Assembly: GCA_020744425.1 (NCBI GenBank)
Contig: JAGMUV010000044.1
Location: 62,001-126,000 of the forward strand
Length of the DNA: 64,000 nt
Source of the DNA: Dactylonectria macrodidyma
Lineage: Eukaryota; Ascomycota; Sordariomycetes; Hypocreales; Nectriaceae
Direction of reading: 5' to 3'
Each line of letters opens with the position of its first letter. The stretch's first letter is position 1. Shown piece after piece: positions 1 through 9,657 of this stretch. The translations under genes and the position numbers were made by a program. The notes below the pieces were generated by a model. That model worked only from the letters and a program-made list of their open reading frames with translations. It made no database searches and was not told the origin of the DNA.

Positions 1-202
1 GGATTCAAGTCGATGCGATTGACAGAATAGGAAACATACAAGGATCCTTGCATCAATGACCCACAGAATGAACCAAAAAGTCACCTTTTTTCCCGGGAGC
101 TCCGGAGAAGATAAATCTCATACGCCGAATCTGCCATTTTCTATTTCCCCTCAAGTGCGGATGAGACGACGAGCCAGGTCGATCAATTTGCTTCCTAGCT
201 AA

Positions 203-1461
203 TCATACGTTTGTCCTAGCACACATGGACCACCACCAAGCACTTATCTTCCACTCATCCCCATCTCTTCCATCTGTGAGATGTTCCCATTTCTTGAGAA
301 ACCATGGGGCGGCTTCCCAGTTCCGAGCATCCCAAGGTGCTACTGAGGGCAAGGAATCGCCATTGGCAAAGCCCCAGCAACGAAGCCCGTCATTCAGTAA
401 GTCGAGACAGAAATCTTCTCTGTCAATCGACGGGGGATCTGAGTGTACTGCAGCAATAACCTTGGAGCGAAAGCCCGGCCATGGGATTGTATCCAAGGTT
501 GGATGATGGGGGACGGTGAGCTGTACATCGGTAGGCACAAGGTCAGATTGTATGCCCTTGAAATAATCCCCAAATGCCAGTCGTATTTGTGCAGCCTGGC
601 CGGTATTTTTTAGGCCCGGTGCGTCGTTTTTAAAGCTGCTGTTCTTCGATATGAGTCTCTTTGTGAGGCGACAGAAAGGCGATTCGGATTCAAGTGTTAT
701 GAGATCATGCCATGGTATTCCTAGGTGCAGTGCATTCATGAATACGGCCGACACGAATGAAACTCGAGATAGAAGGATGCAATCAGTTACTGTGTCGACC
801 CGACCCCGGCATAAGGGGGATGCAACAATCTCGTGAATCCTGGAATTATGTTCCAAAGGGACGTTCAACTTTCCGAAAACGCTGATACCGGCTTTGATTG
901 CTGCCGTAAAATCAACATAACCCAAACTTTGCCGCACGTCTTCCAGCCATTGACTCATTGGAAGAAGCATGGCGTCGCCATAAAGTGAAGAACTCACTGG
1001 ATACCCCAAGAATATGAGTCCGTATTTGATAATGTCACGAACACCGAACAACTCTTTCGTCATCAATATGAAAAAGTTGTGACGTTCCCACTCGGGATAC
1101 GAACCGATGCAGGAGAAGAAGTCGGAGGCGGTAAAGCCCGATTCAACGTTCAGATGATGGAAACTCGTATCGGAATGGCTAGAAGAGACGACGCGCCTCG
1201 CTTGCTGCGTTGGTTTGGCGACCCGGTGTCGATCATGGCTCCGCTGAGACGGCGGCTGTGAATAGACCAGGGGAGCCGGTAATATTAGGCTAGAAATGGC
1301 TACATGTTCTAGTATCTTTCTCCTATCTCGTTGTCGTGCGCCTGTTGTCCCAAAAGGTGAGCCATGTTCGCGAGATGAAATCGCTGAGGAAACATACGAT
1401 AGTTGCGCTGAGCTAGGGCATTCTGCCGACGCTTCTGTTGTGGAGTTTTAGCTGATGCCAT
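203..1461 (-). CDS. bZIP transcription factor with C-terminal DUF3425 domain
   Basis: Probable fungal regulator of about 400 aa, encoded by two exons: 1398-1461 and 203-1341 (reverse). The 56-bp intron (1342-1397) starts GTATGT and ends CAACAG, and joining the exons keeps one frame. The N-terminus carries a bZIP basic region with N14, A17-Q18-R19 and R22 in the spacing N-x2-A-Q-R-x2-R. No clear long leucine zipper follows it. The C-terminal part is of the DUF3425 type, which often follows bZIP basic regions in ascomycetes, with the typical WDARNWE...FLKKW block near residue 360. It probably binds DNA in the nucleus; target genes are unknown. It is transcribed away from the acetoacetate-decarboxylase-like gene, so the two share the 1462-2100 promoter region. 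The domain call is fairly sure; any pathway role would be a guess. Confidence 0.8.
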
Positions 1462-2100
1462 TTTCGTGCGACGGTGTAATTGGTTGAAGGGAAAATGGAT
1501 GAAGAGTCTGCTGGTATTTTCTGATTGTGCTTTCAATGAAACAACGCAACGAGCAAGTAAACCGCGAAGATGGTTAATATCATGGTGCGATGAGCAAGGA
1601 CCGCAACATAACCCAGCTGTCAATGGGCGTAGCGGCTCCAGCCTTAGTCTCGGGCCAACTGGAGCATGTATCATGCCGAGGTCCTTTTCACAGGAAATCA
1701 CGGAACTTATCTCATGCCTTATTCATCTTATATCCTGATGTGGATTACGCGGTGGGTTGATCAAACTGGCCTATGGGCTGCTTGATCACCCCACTGGGTA
1801 AGCCAGCCTCGGTTCCAGACTTTAGCTTCCTGCAGGTAACGTCAGCTGCATTAGGGATTTGATACAGAAGAGAGGCCTGTCTGCAATCAACGTAAGAAAC
1901 AGCATCAAACTCATGGCTATTGAGAATCTGAAATTTGCATGAAAATTGTGTTGCGCCACAGTGATTTCTTATTTAAATAAATCCAGCAATCCCATTCCCG
2001 GCTCTCAACTAATACATTCCACAGACTTTGCCTACCTCGCACCACACCACACATCTAACGCAAACGCCTCCATTCACACAAGGACTAACGCACGGCAACC
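1462..2100. promoter_or_regulatory. Shared intergenic promoter region between the bZIP gene and the decarboxylase-like gene
   Basis: No gene is seen here. A TATA-like run, TATTTAAATA, lies at 1970-1979, about 120 bases before the ATG at 2101. It is followed by a C/A-rich leader typical of fungal 5' untranslated regions. Open frames on both strands are short and resemble no family. Confidence 0.4.
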
Positions 2101-2763
2101 ATGCCTTACGGAACTTTAGGATTAAATGGCGAATCGTTGCCAACCTTTGCTCCAGCATATTCAAGAGCAAAGGGTGTTTTCACCGACACTACTGCAGTCG
2201 GCATTACTTATCGAGTTGTCGCATCTCAGATCGCCCATCTCGTTCCTGATGTCCTTGAGTTGGAGGAAGAGCCGCTTATGACATCGCTGTTTCTCAGCTA
2301 CGGAATGAGCCCTGTTGGATCTTACACCGAATACGCCCATCAGGTCGAGGTGACCTACAAGGGCGAGAAGTTCCATTTCAACCTCCTCTTTATTCTTGAC
2401 AACGACGCTGCCATATTCGCGGGCCGCGAACTTCTTGGGTTTCCAAAGGTCTATGGAAAGACTACCATTCAACAATTCACCGGTAGCCGGCTTGTAGTTG
2501 GCGGCACGGAACGACCAATGGGACGAAAAATGGTCGAGTTTGAATTCGTCCCCGAACAGCTGGTTTCCAGCGCACCTCCACCGGACAGATGGATGCTCAA
2601 CCTTCGCAGCATCCCCTCACCGCATGTTGGGCAACCCCCATCCGTTCAAGAGTTCATCCCTTGTGGCCTGAAAATGAAATGCAATGAAATCTGGTTGGGA
2701 AAAGGCCACATCAGCTTCCCAAGGAAGTCAACCGCCGATCCCTGGGTGAACTTGGATGTTTGA
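2101..2763 (+). CDS. Acetoacetate decarboxylase-like protein
   Basis: Intronless 220-aa protein of the acetoacetate decarboxylase superfamily. The family signature GRELLGFPK lies at residues 108-116 and the C-terminus ends in the family-like DPW block. In the true enzyme a lysine in this loop forms a Schiff base with the substrate and a second, adjacent lysine tunes its pKa. Here K116 is kept but the next residue is V117, so acetoacetate decarboxylation is not assured. Related family members act on other keto acids. The protein is somewhat shorter than the usual 240-250 aa. The ATG sits in a good fungal context (CAACCATGCC). The neighbour on the same strand is a lyase-like gene 520 bases downstream. 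Cytosolic; substrate unknown. Confidence 0.8.
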   Translation: MPYGTLGLNGESLPTFAPAYSRAKGVFTDTTAVGITYRVVASQIAHLVPDVLELEEEPLMTSLFLSYGMSPVGSYTEYAHQVEVTYKGEKFHFNLLFILDNDAAIFAGRELLGFPKVYGKTTIQQFTGSRLVVGGTERPMGRKMVEFEFVPEQLVSSAPPPDRWMLNLRSIPSPHVGQPPSVQEFIPCGLKMKCNEIWLGKGHISFPRKSTADPWVNLDV

Positions 2764-3282
2764 GATACGAGGGGAGTTTCTTGGCGAGAAATGCGACAGC
2801 CGAGCTTCTTCTTCGAGATACAATTAAGCTCTGAGGTGAATGCCAGTGTATCCGGATCTAAACTGCTCAGCTCCTTAGATATAGTTACCTCTAATACTGG
2901 TTTCGAGGTCTGATAGCAATACGTACCACAAACGATGTTGATCCCACGTTTTTGCCTGGACAGGAAATTAAATACTGCCTCTTATGACATGCTCAGCTGC
3001 GCTGGGACTTTTGGCACTTGTATTACACTCGAGGTCTACTCCAAACCCTCCAAACAGAGCATTGCAAACCAATAAGCAATGCAGGTATTTAGAAAGGTAG
3101 TTTCACATGCTCGACTCTACCGTACTGACATTGACATTCCTTATTGGATCGAGTTGCCCCGCTTTCCAATGAAGCGCAAATGACGTAATTCTTTGATCAC
3201 GCTTTGCGGTCCCTAATAGTTCATTTCCTAGAAGCGGCGACGATGGAATGATCTAGGATAATCGAAGCAAGAGGAAATACCA
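2764..3282 (+). other. Intergenic region, terminator of the decarboxylase-like gene and promoter of the lyase-like gene
   Basis: No open frame of note. The region separates two genes read in the same direction. It holds AT-rich tracts and a purine-rich leader just before the ATG at 3283. Confidence 0.4.
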
Positions 3283-4626
3283 ATGGCATCCACAGCAATC
3301 GACTCTGTAATATTCCGCGACATCTTCAGCTCGGAGGCGATGCGCCGCGTCTTCACGGACGAGCATCGTTTGCAATGCTACCTTGATATTGAGGCGGCAC
3401 TGGCGCAGGTGCAGGCCAAAATTGGTCTCATTCCCCCACACGCTGCCGATGAGATCGCAGCCAAATGCACACTCGACAGTATTGATATGGCAAAGTTAAA
3501 GACCCAAACGGAGTTGATCGGCTATCCCGTCCTGCCAGTAGTGCAGCAGCTGGTAGATGCCTGCTCGGGTGGTTTTGGGGACTATTGCCATTGGGGAGCG
3601 ACCACCCAGGATATCACCGATACGGCCACCGTCATGCAGATCCGAGAGGCACTCGCCCTAGTCGAGCAGGATCTGAAAGTAATCGTCGATTCTCTGACTG
3701 GCCTCGCTCGCCGTTACCGCGATACGCCAATGGCAGGGCGCAGCAACCTACAGCAGGCGGTCCCGATCACCTTCGGCTACAAAGTCGCCACCTGGCTCTC
3801 CGCCATCCAGCGTCACCAGCAACGGCTGGCAGAACTGCGTCCGAGGGTGCTTGTAGGCGAGTTTGGCGGTGCTGCTGGTACGCTCGCTTCGCTGGGCGAC
3901 GCTGGACTCAGAGTTCAAGAAGAGCTAATGGCAGAACTCGGATTGGGCCAACCGGAAATTGCCTGGCACACCGCACGCGACCGCATTGCAGAGGTCGGCT
4001 GCTTCTTGGGACTGGTGACCGGGACTGTGGGCAAGATTGCGACAGATGTGAAGCTGCTAATGCAAACGGAGGTCTGCGAGGCCTTCGAGCCCTACACTAA
4101 AGATCGCGGCTCCAGCAGCACCATGCCGCAGAAGCGTAATCCAATATCCTGCAACTACATTCACGCCTGCACGGTTATGGTGCGCCAATTGGTGCCGGCC
4201 CTCCTCGACGCGATGGTTGAGGATCATGAGCGCTCCACCGGCCCCTGGGAATCTGAATGGATTGCCGTGCCCGAGATTTTCTTGTTGAGCTCTGGTGCGC
4301 TGCAGCAGGCCCGGACGCTTCTCACAGGCCTGGAGGTGGACATCACACGCATGCGTTCTAATTTGGAGATCACCAATGGTCTAATCTGCACTGAAGCCGT
4401 GATGATGAGACTGGCACCTCATCTCGGCCGACAGCGAGCCCATGACATGGTCTATGAAATCAGCCGACGAGCCATTGTCGGCGGACGGCCATTGCTCGAT
4501 CTGTTGATTGAGACAAAGGAGATTTCTTCTGTCCTGGACCGAGCCGTTCTGGAAAAGCTGCTCGATCCTGTCGAATATCTTGGTCTATGTGGCGAAATGG
4601 TCGATCGAGTCCTGGGATCATACTAA
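3283..4626 (+). CDS. 3-carboxy-cis,cis-muconate cycloisomerase / adenylosuccinate lyase-like enzyme (fumarase superfamily)
   Basis: Intronless 447-aa member of the class II fumarase/aspartase superfamily. Conserved region 1 is seen as HWGATTQDITDT at 103-114. The superfamily signature loop GSSSTMPQKRNP is at 276-287, followed by an adenylosuccinate-lyase-type C-terminal domain. The closest pattern is bacterial PcaB, which isomerises 3-carboxymuconate in protocatechuate breakdown. Adenylosuccinate lyase proper is less likely, since eukaryotic versions differ. Fungi normally use an unrelated beta-propeller enzyme for the 3-carboxymuconate step. The bacterial-type fold and lack of introns therefore hint at ancient transfer (inference). 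The substrate cannot be fixed; argininosuccinate or other fumarate-like substrates stay possible. The start is the ATG after a purine-rich leader. Confidence 0.8.
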   Translation: MASTAIDSVIFRDIFSSEAMRRVFTDEHRLQCYLDIEAALAQVQAKIGLIPPHAADEIAAKCTLDSIDMAKLKTQTELIGYPVLPVVQQLVDACSGGFGDYCHWGATTQDITDTATVMQIREALALVEQDLKVIVDSLTGLARRYRDTPMAGRSNLQQAVPITFGYKVATWLSAIQRHQQRLAELRPRVLVGEFGGAAGTLASLGDAGLRVQEELMAELGLGQPEIAWHTARDRIAEVGCFLGLVTGTVGKIATDVKLLMQTEVCEAFEPYTKDRGSSSTMPQKRNPISCNYIHACTVMVRQLVPALLDAMVEDHERSTGPWESEWIAVPEIFLLSSGALQQARTLLTGLEVDITRMRSNLEITNGLICTEAVMMRLAPHLGRQRAHDMVYEISRRAIVGGRPLLDLLIETKEISSVLDRAVLEKLLDPVEYLGLCGEMVDRVLGSY

Positions 4627-5112
4627 TGGAGCCGGGCCATGCCGAGTTTCAGCAGCCTCTGCGGCGAGGGAGTAAGTCAAACGAATTGATGTCGTATAAG
4701 CGGCCCCTAAAATCCCACTTCGTGAGTTTGGCTGGCTCTCTACCTTTTCCATCTAACCAGAATCTAAAGCTCTTCTGCGGTACCTGTGCTTAGCTTGAAT
4801 TCCAGATTGGATGTCACCTGGTCAAGCAGTTTAACTGGGACGACGAATGTCCCATGTGTATAGATACCAAAGCAGTTATCTATACGGCTTGCAGAAGCTG
4901 TGAGGGAACGATCATTTGACTTTCATACTTTATGAATAGTCTCATTTTACGAATATTGTGTAAATAGGTTACGTCAGAGTTTTCCTTACGAATTTCTTTT
5001 TCTTATTATAAACAATCATTTTGCCCAAGCCGCGCCCGACCTCGTTCGTGCTCTTGTACCGTCACACTTCGCCCTCTTTTATTGGATTTTTCCTAATTTT
5101 CTAGGCCTTGGT
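4627..5112. other. Intergenic, AT-rich toward the right, borders the solo LTR
   Basis: No supported gene. From about 4920 to 5100 the sequence becomes AT-rich, with runs such as TTTCTTTTTCTTATTATAAAC. This looks like spacer or decayed repeat next to the LTR. Confidence 0.35.
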
Positions 5113-5529
5113 TGTCACGACCCGGGTTGGGACCAGGCGGTCACAACCGGCAGAGCCATGACGTACCCACTTTTCCACATGACATCAGATCCCGAACTCA
5201 CCCCGTACCAGTGAGCCAGAACATTCGGCTCACTTATCCCAGATGAGCCACAAGGCCAGGCTCACCCAAGCCCAGTGAGCCAAAGGACCGGACTCACTCT
5301 CATCTAGTGAGCCCGATAAAATAAACATAGTATATAAGCACACTCATTTAGCACTTTCATAGGGATAGCCTCACCAACTATCAACACACTTAGTTGCATT
5401 GAATCTACTATTCTACTATTACCAGACCGTGACCTACATTTGCTCACTACGACGTCCTAATCCACTAGATCATAAATACTACACGCCTTGGACCTACCCT
5501 AGAGCCCTAGTGTAAGCCCGACCGTCACA
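5113..5529 (+). repeat. Putative solo LTR of a retrotransposon
   Basis: About 417 bp, starting TGTCACGACC and ending GACCGTCACA, so the ends are roughly inverted (TGTCAC.../...GTCACA). A TATA box (TATATAAG, near 5331) follows three hairpin repeats, like an LTR promoter. The last 48 bases recur with 8 differences at 32161-32208, and both copies diverge right after ...GTCACA, which supports that boundary. No internal retrotransposon genes lie on either side. An exact 5-bp target duplication was not found directly at the ends. CTAGG occurs at 5101-5105 and 5530-5534, but the left copy is 7 bases away from the proposed end. Confidence 0.55.
5211..5317. repeat. Three tandem hairpin repeats (GTGAGCC...GGCTCAC) inside the LTR
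   Basis: Arms: 5211-5217 with 5227-5233 (7 bp perfect); 5244-5249 with 5259-5264 (6 bp perfect); 5275-5281 with 5290-5297 (one bulged A). A fourth half copy starts at 5307. Loops are about 8-9 bases and the spacing is close to 32 bases. They lie just upstream of the LTR TATA box, so they may be binding sites for a regulator of the element. Confidence 0.6.
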
Positions 5530-5690
5530 CTAGGGGTGTGTGTTAAATTAACCCTTCAGGTGCCTGACTAGGGCGTGGCTAGAAACAACCCTCTAATACA
5601 TTAATATCCTGTCTTAGTCATAAGGTGTAAGATTGACTAAGAAACCCCTCATAGGAAAAGAGGGGGCCAGAGGGATCCTAGATTATACAT

Positions 5691-5855
5691 ACATGAATAC
5701 AATCATCTTTTGTCTCCACAGTTGATCCTTATTGAAGCCCCTGATCATCCTAGCCGTATTGGATCCATCATATACACATGAATACAATCATCTTTGGTCT
5801 CCAAAGTTGACCCCCTTTGAAGGCTCTGATCATCCTAGCCGTTTTGGATCCATCA
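5691..5855. repeat. 80-bp direct repeat, two copies separated by 5 bp
   Basis: Copy 1 is 5691-5770 and copy 2 is 5776-5855, both beginning ACATGAATACAATCATCTTT and ending GGATCCATCA, with 71 of 80 bases identical. The pair lies directly before the F-box-like gene. Origin is unclear: it could be a local duplication or two remnants of a repeat family. Confidence 0.8.
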
Positions 5856-5919
5856 GAATTCTTACCAGAATCATCAATCGACACAGCCGGCCGACCGAGG
5901 CATCTCCCACACCACCAAG

Positions 5920-6732
5920 ATGGCCGTCGCGTCGACATGTCCGTTGCTCAGCCTGCCCCACGAGCTTCGCAACCAAGTCTACCTCACCTTTCTCTTCTCC
6001 TCTGACCCCTGCCCCGCAAATCCGGACGCCTGCCGGAGCACGCACTACGGCATTCCCAACCCGCCAAACGGCAACCTTAGCTACAAGGCCGTCGGCTACG
6101 TCCCTGCCAACACAAACAGCCGTCGCCTCCTCGCCGTGAGCAGCCAAGTCCGCTCCGAAGTCTCGGCCCTCGTCGCCTCGCTCCGATCGCAAGACAAGCT
6201 CGACTACCATCTCGACCTCATAGTCGAGAATGTAGGCCGCCTGTTCGCTACGCCCCGGTGCTTCCCTGCACCCGCCGGACACATCCCCATCCTCCGAGCC
6301 GATCTTCGCTTCTTTGGGCAATATGACTTGAGCCAGGGGTGCGTAGCGTTGTGGGGGCAGAGCCTCACTTCCTTTCTTAACATGTTCCTTTCGCTCGGGC
6401 CGGACTATGTGCGGTTGTCGAGCCGCCAAAGGCCCAGGGAGCGCGTGTCCATCAAGACGCTAGCCATCAACATCCTCAGCGTGCCCATGACGCCCGAGTG
6501 GATGGTGCGCGTCCGGGTCGTCCTCCAGCCTGGAGAGGAGGCCAAGGACGTTGGGGACTTGGAGTTGGGGCTGCGGGTAGTGGAGAGGGAGATTGAGAAC
6601 CTGCTGGACTGTCGACCACGGTTATTGAGAGATAACTATTTACTATATGAGGGGATTGAAGTGGTTGAGTCTTGGGCCGGGGGACGGTTGAGGAGAAAGT
6701 GGGTGATGAACGCCATGTCTTCTCAGTCGTGA
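5920..6732 (+). CDS. F-box-like hypothetical protein
   Basis: Single-exon protein of 270 aa. Near the N-terminus it has the motif LLSLPHELRNQVY (residues 9-21), the common start of fungal F-box-like/2EXR proteins, which often serve as substrate adaptors of ubiquitin ligases. The rest has no recognised domain. C-rich codons give a higher GC content than the neighbouring spacer. The first ATG after the direct repeat is used. It converges on the ankyrin gene. Function is unknown, and the F-box call rests on one short motif. Confidence 0.55.
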   Translation: MAVASTCPLLSLPHELRNQVYLTFLFSSDPCPANPDACRSTHYGIPNPPNGNLSYKAVGYVPANTNSRRLLAVSSQVRSEVSALVASLRSQDKLDYHLDLIVENVGRLFATPRCFPAPAGHIPILRADLRFFGQYDLSQGCVALWGQSLTSFLNMFLSLGPDYVRLSSRQRPRERVSIKTLAINILSVPMTPEWMVRVRVVLQPGEEAKDVGDLELGLRVVEREIENLLDCRPRLLRDNYLLYEGIEVVESWAGGRLRRKWVMNAMSSQS

Positions 6733-6991
6733 CGTGCCGGACGCTGTCCATAGCGACAACGAGGAGGGGCCATGCTCCTAGTCACAAACCTGGGATCGGC
6801 GATGTCCTCCACGGGACGGGTGATGGCGCTATGGTTGGTGCGGGAAGCAAATGCCTCAAGTTACTCTGTTACATACCTCAAGAGCCATGTTTTCGCTTAA
6901 TTTGTTACGGTTGGTGGCTATAGCGCACATTAATCCATGTAATCTGTATGGGGCTCCTATTTTGCAGATTTCAACAGTTACTCATTCCATT

Positions 6992-9235
6992 CTATAGTGG
7001 AGGTCCGGACCCTTTCTTCCGACAATTCAGCCACAAGACCGTGACAACACGTTTTCTGTCTCGTTTGCTTTTGTTCTCTATGCGTTCTGCAAGTTCCACA
7101 GGAGTAATGTTCTCAACAATCTTCCTCCCAGTTAACCGACGTACAAATCGTTGAGGATGATAATCGACGTCTAGCCACCAAGCACTGAAGTCGAGTGCTG
7201 GTCCAAGTATTTCCACCGCGCGTGCGAACTGCTCGTAAGTATGCCAAGTCTCCTGATACATGAACTGCTTCACGATGGCGACCAGATAAGAGGGATGCAC
7301 ATATCCGGGCTGAGCTAACAGCTCAAGGCACTCCCACCTTTCGAGCCGGTATAAGGAAATCACGGGGTTCTGGCGTCCCCATGCTCGGTCGATATACTTT
7401 TCAAGGGGCGTCCCTTTCGAGACCAGCAAGCGCACGAGCTCAAGATGATTGCCTTTGATAGCCTTCATCAACTGGTCTTTTGCCCAGCTGCTCTGGGCCG
7501 AGCCATCCTGTGCAAGCAGCTCTTCCAGCAGAAGGTATAAATCCGGACATTCTTCCCAGTTAATACGCCACCTGTTCCACTGGTGACAGGAGTCGAGGTA
7601 GTGGTCCGCCTTATTCGCAATGAGGAACCGGGCTACTCTGTGTTGAGGCCTTGGCAAGTCTGCCGTCGGCTTGTTTGGTTTAAGGAGCGCAGAGAGAAGA
7701 GGAGAGCAGCATCCAGGGCTGTTATCAACGCGGAACATACTGCCGCAGTACTGCTTACCCTTCAACATGGCACCAGCTAGGACAAGCGCGCAAAAGATGA
7801 CTGGGTAGTTTCCAGCTGCTATGACTAATGGTCGAGATAGCTTTTGTGGAAAAGACTGTGGGCTTGCTCCATACTTGAGCAGTGCAAAGAAAGAGTCATG
7901 GTCTCCGTTGAGGACAGATCTGCGCAGGGCAATGCCGAGATTGTCGCTAGGAATTCTAGCGCCCTGTTCTAATAAACCGAGAGTGGTCGATTTTCGCTCA
8001 CGACTATGATGCGGCAGATGGAGCCTTTCATCTAGAAGATCATCTAGACGTTGAGCCTCTTCTGGTGGCAGCTTGAGTCGTCGCTGCTCTGCCTCCTGAA
8101 TTTTCGTCTCGTCTCTTTGGACCGCGACCTTCAGATCTTGAAATTCGTCTTTCGTCAAGACATGAGGAACCAGATGGGACCAATCTAGGCCCATGTAATG
8201 AAGATCGCCATCTGCATCGTCGGCTTCAGCTTGGGTTGTCACTGGAGTAGAGGCTGTTGGCTCGATGTCGGTGTCTGAAGACGACCTGGTAGGCTGAGAG
8301 TTTGCTGTGAAGCTCTGGGCTGATGACGGTGCCTGTGGTCCTTGATATATGGGTTCAGTAGTCGTGGGTGCGGGATCGATGACCTCTTGCAACCCTTGGT
8401 CCAAGGCTTGCTCTTCCTCAATCTCTAGAGGAGCATTGGCGACTCCGACTGGTTCATGATTCTCCGGACTCCTTTCGTCGACTGCGAAAGCATTAATCGT
8501 GTGATCTTGTTGCTCTGGTGGGTCCATGATGCTAGCCCGGTTCGCTGTTTCCGCATAGCTCGTAAAGTCTGACATCTTCTCTAGCCAGAGCCCAATCTTC
8601 ACCTGCGTGTCCTTTGGTCGCTCATGATTGATTAATTCGAACTTAGAAAGTAGATCATCGGTCTTGAGGTTGACCAGTTCTGCAATCTCCTGGGTGGCCC
8701 GCGTGTTGTCGCAGATAGCCTCCATACCATCCTTGATGGCTTCGACGGTAGATCTGCTCAGAGTCAGCGGCCCATACACGAAGTCGCAAAGAGCATGCAG
8801 GAAGGAACATGCATACATAGATAAAATATGCAGGCCGATTCCTAGAGCAATCTTATATGATTCGAGGCTTGACCGTAGTTGCTGCATGTCTTCGTGCCCG
8901 AACATGGCCCATGCCATCTTAGTCCACATCCTATCCCGACTGTACTTCTTAAGAGTCGCTTCAATCTGGTCCACAGCTGCCGCACATCCAGACAATGTGT
9001 TGTCAACTTGGGCCAGGAGAGCACTGTGTGTGCCGCCATTTGCCGGGGTTTTCTGGGAGAGACTCTTGGAGAGAGGGTTGAGGAGAGCGACGAGGGCAAT
9101 TAGCTCTTTTGCGATGGCGTCAAGATCGTCGGAAGCGTCGCGAACGTCACGGGAGAAAACGGTGATGACCGCGGAAGTTTTAGTGATGCAGCTCGCGAGG
9201 GATGAGGAAGTTGCTACGATAGAAAACGGATCCAT
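6992..9235 (-). CDS. Helo-like/STAND N-terminal domain protein with ankyrin repeats
   Basis: Single-exon protein of 747 aa. Residues 1 to about 150 (starting MDPFSIVATSSSLASCITK) match the fungal N-terminal domain found on NLR/STAND immune-type proteins. A low-complexity, acidic and Ser/Thr/Pro-rich middle follows (about 230-330), then a charged stretch. Several degenerate ankyrin repeats run from about 430 to 640, for example the helix LMKAIKGNHLELVRLLVSKG. No NACHT or NB-ARC ATPase lies between, so it is a simplified architecture. Such proteins act in non-self recognition or cell-death signalling in fungi; a role here is inference. It lies on the same strand as, and 422 bases beyond, the TcA-like gene. 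Confidence 0.75.
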   Translation of the reverse strand: MDPFSIVATSSSLASCITKTSAVITVFSRDVRDASDDLDAIAKELIALVALLNPLSKSLSQKTPANGGTHSALLAQVDNTLSGCAAAVDQIEATLKKYSRDRMWTKMAWAMFGHEDMQQLRSSLESYKIALGIGLHILSMYACSFLHALCDFVYGPLTLSRSTVEAIKDGMEAICDNTRATQEIAELVNLKTDDLLSKFELINHERPKDTQVKIGLWLEKMSDFTSYAETANRASIMDPPEQQDHTINAFAVDERSPENHEPVGVANAPLEIEEEQALDQGLQEVIDPAPTTTEPIYQGPQAPSSAQSFTANSQPTRSSSDTDIEPTASTPVTTQAEADDADGDLHYMGLDWSHLVPHVLTKDEFQDLKVAVQRDETKIQEAEQRRLKLPPEEAQRLDDLLDERLHLPHHSRERKSTTLGLLEQGARIPSDNLGIALRRSVLNGDHDSFFALLKYGASPQSFPQKLSRPLVIAAGNYPVIFCALVLAGAMLKGKQYCGSMFRVDNSPGCCSPLLSALLKPNKPTADLPRPQHRVARFLIANKADHYLDSCHQWNRWRINWEECPDLYLLLEELLAQDGSAQSSWAKDQLMKAIKGNHLELVRLLVSKGTPLEKYIDRAWGRQNPVISLYRLERWECLELLAQPGYVHPSYLVAIVKQFMYQETWHTYEQFARAVEILGPALDFSAWWLDVDYHPQRFVRRLTGRKIVENITPVELAERIENKSKRDRKRVVTVLWLNCRKKGSGPPL

Positions 9236-9657
9236 GGTTTGGCTGTCGTTTTGGTTTTGGCTGTGGTTCTGTAGGCTCAGAGTGTTGACGAGATCATGTC
9301 CGCCAACGACGCCACCTACCTGGAGGAGGCATCGGTGATTCTCTGCGGTACTCTGCTTGGTGTTTATATAATCTGCTCTATGCTATTCGGCCGGCCAAAT
9401 GGCTACATGAGAAATGCGCAAACAAAGTGCAAAGGAGGTACAAGATTGCGAAGCTGAAGTTTGAGGCTGAGGCTCGAAGCTGAACTGACTTGTATTCTCA
9501 CTCAATTATACCCGCTATTTAACCGCGAGTGGGGTTTAGCGGGCGGCTCACACACTTGAGCTGGCTTCCTGTTACTGTAGGGTGGTTGTGGTTCAACTAC
9601 CACGCCTTGCCGAGCCACGCAATCCACTGCCATGATTCATTGTCATGATACAATACA
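9236..9657 (-). promoter_or_regulatory. Spacer: 3' region of the TcA-like gene and promoter of the ankyrin gene
   Basis: Both flanking genes are read leftward. No further gene is supported. Open frames across the start of the ankyrin gene are shadows of it. Confidence 0.4.

Noticed and set aside
5732..6139. Frame reading through the 80-bp direct repeat
   Set aside because: Its repeated peptide only mirrors the DNA repeat, and it overlaps the better F-box-like gene in another frame.
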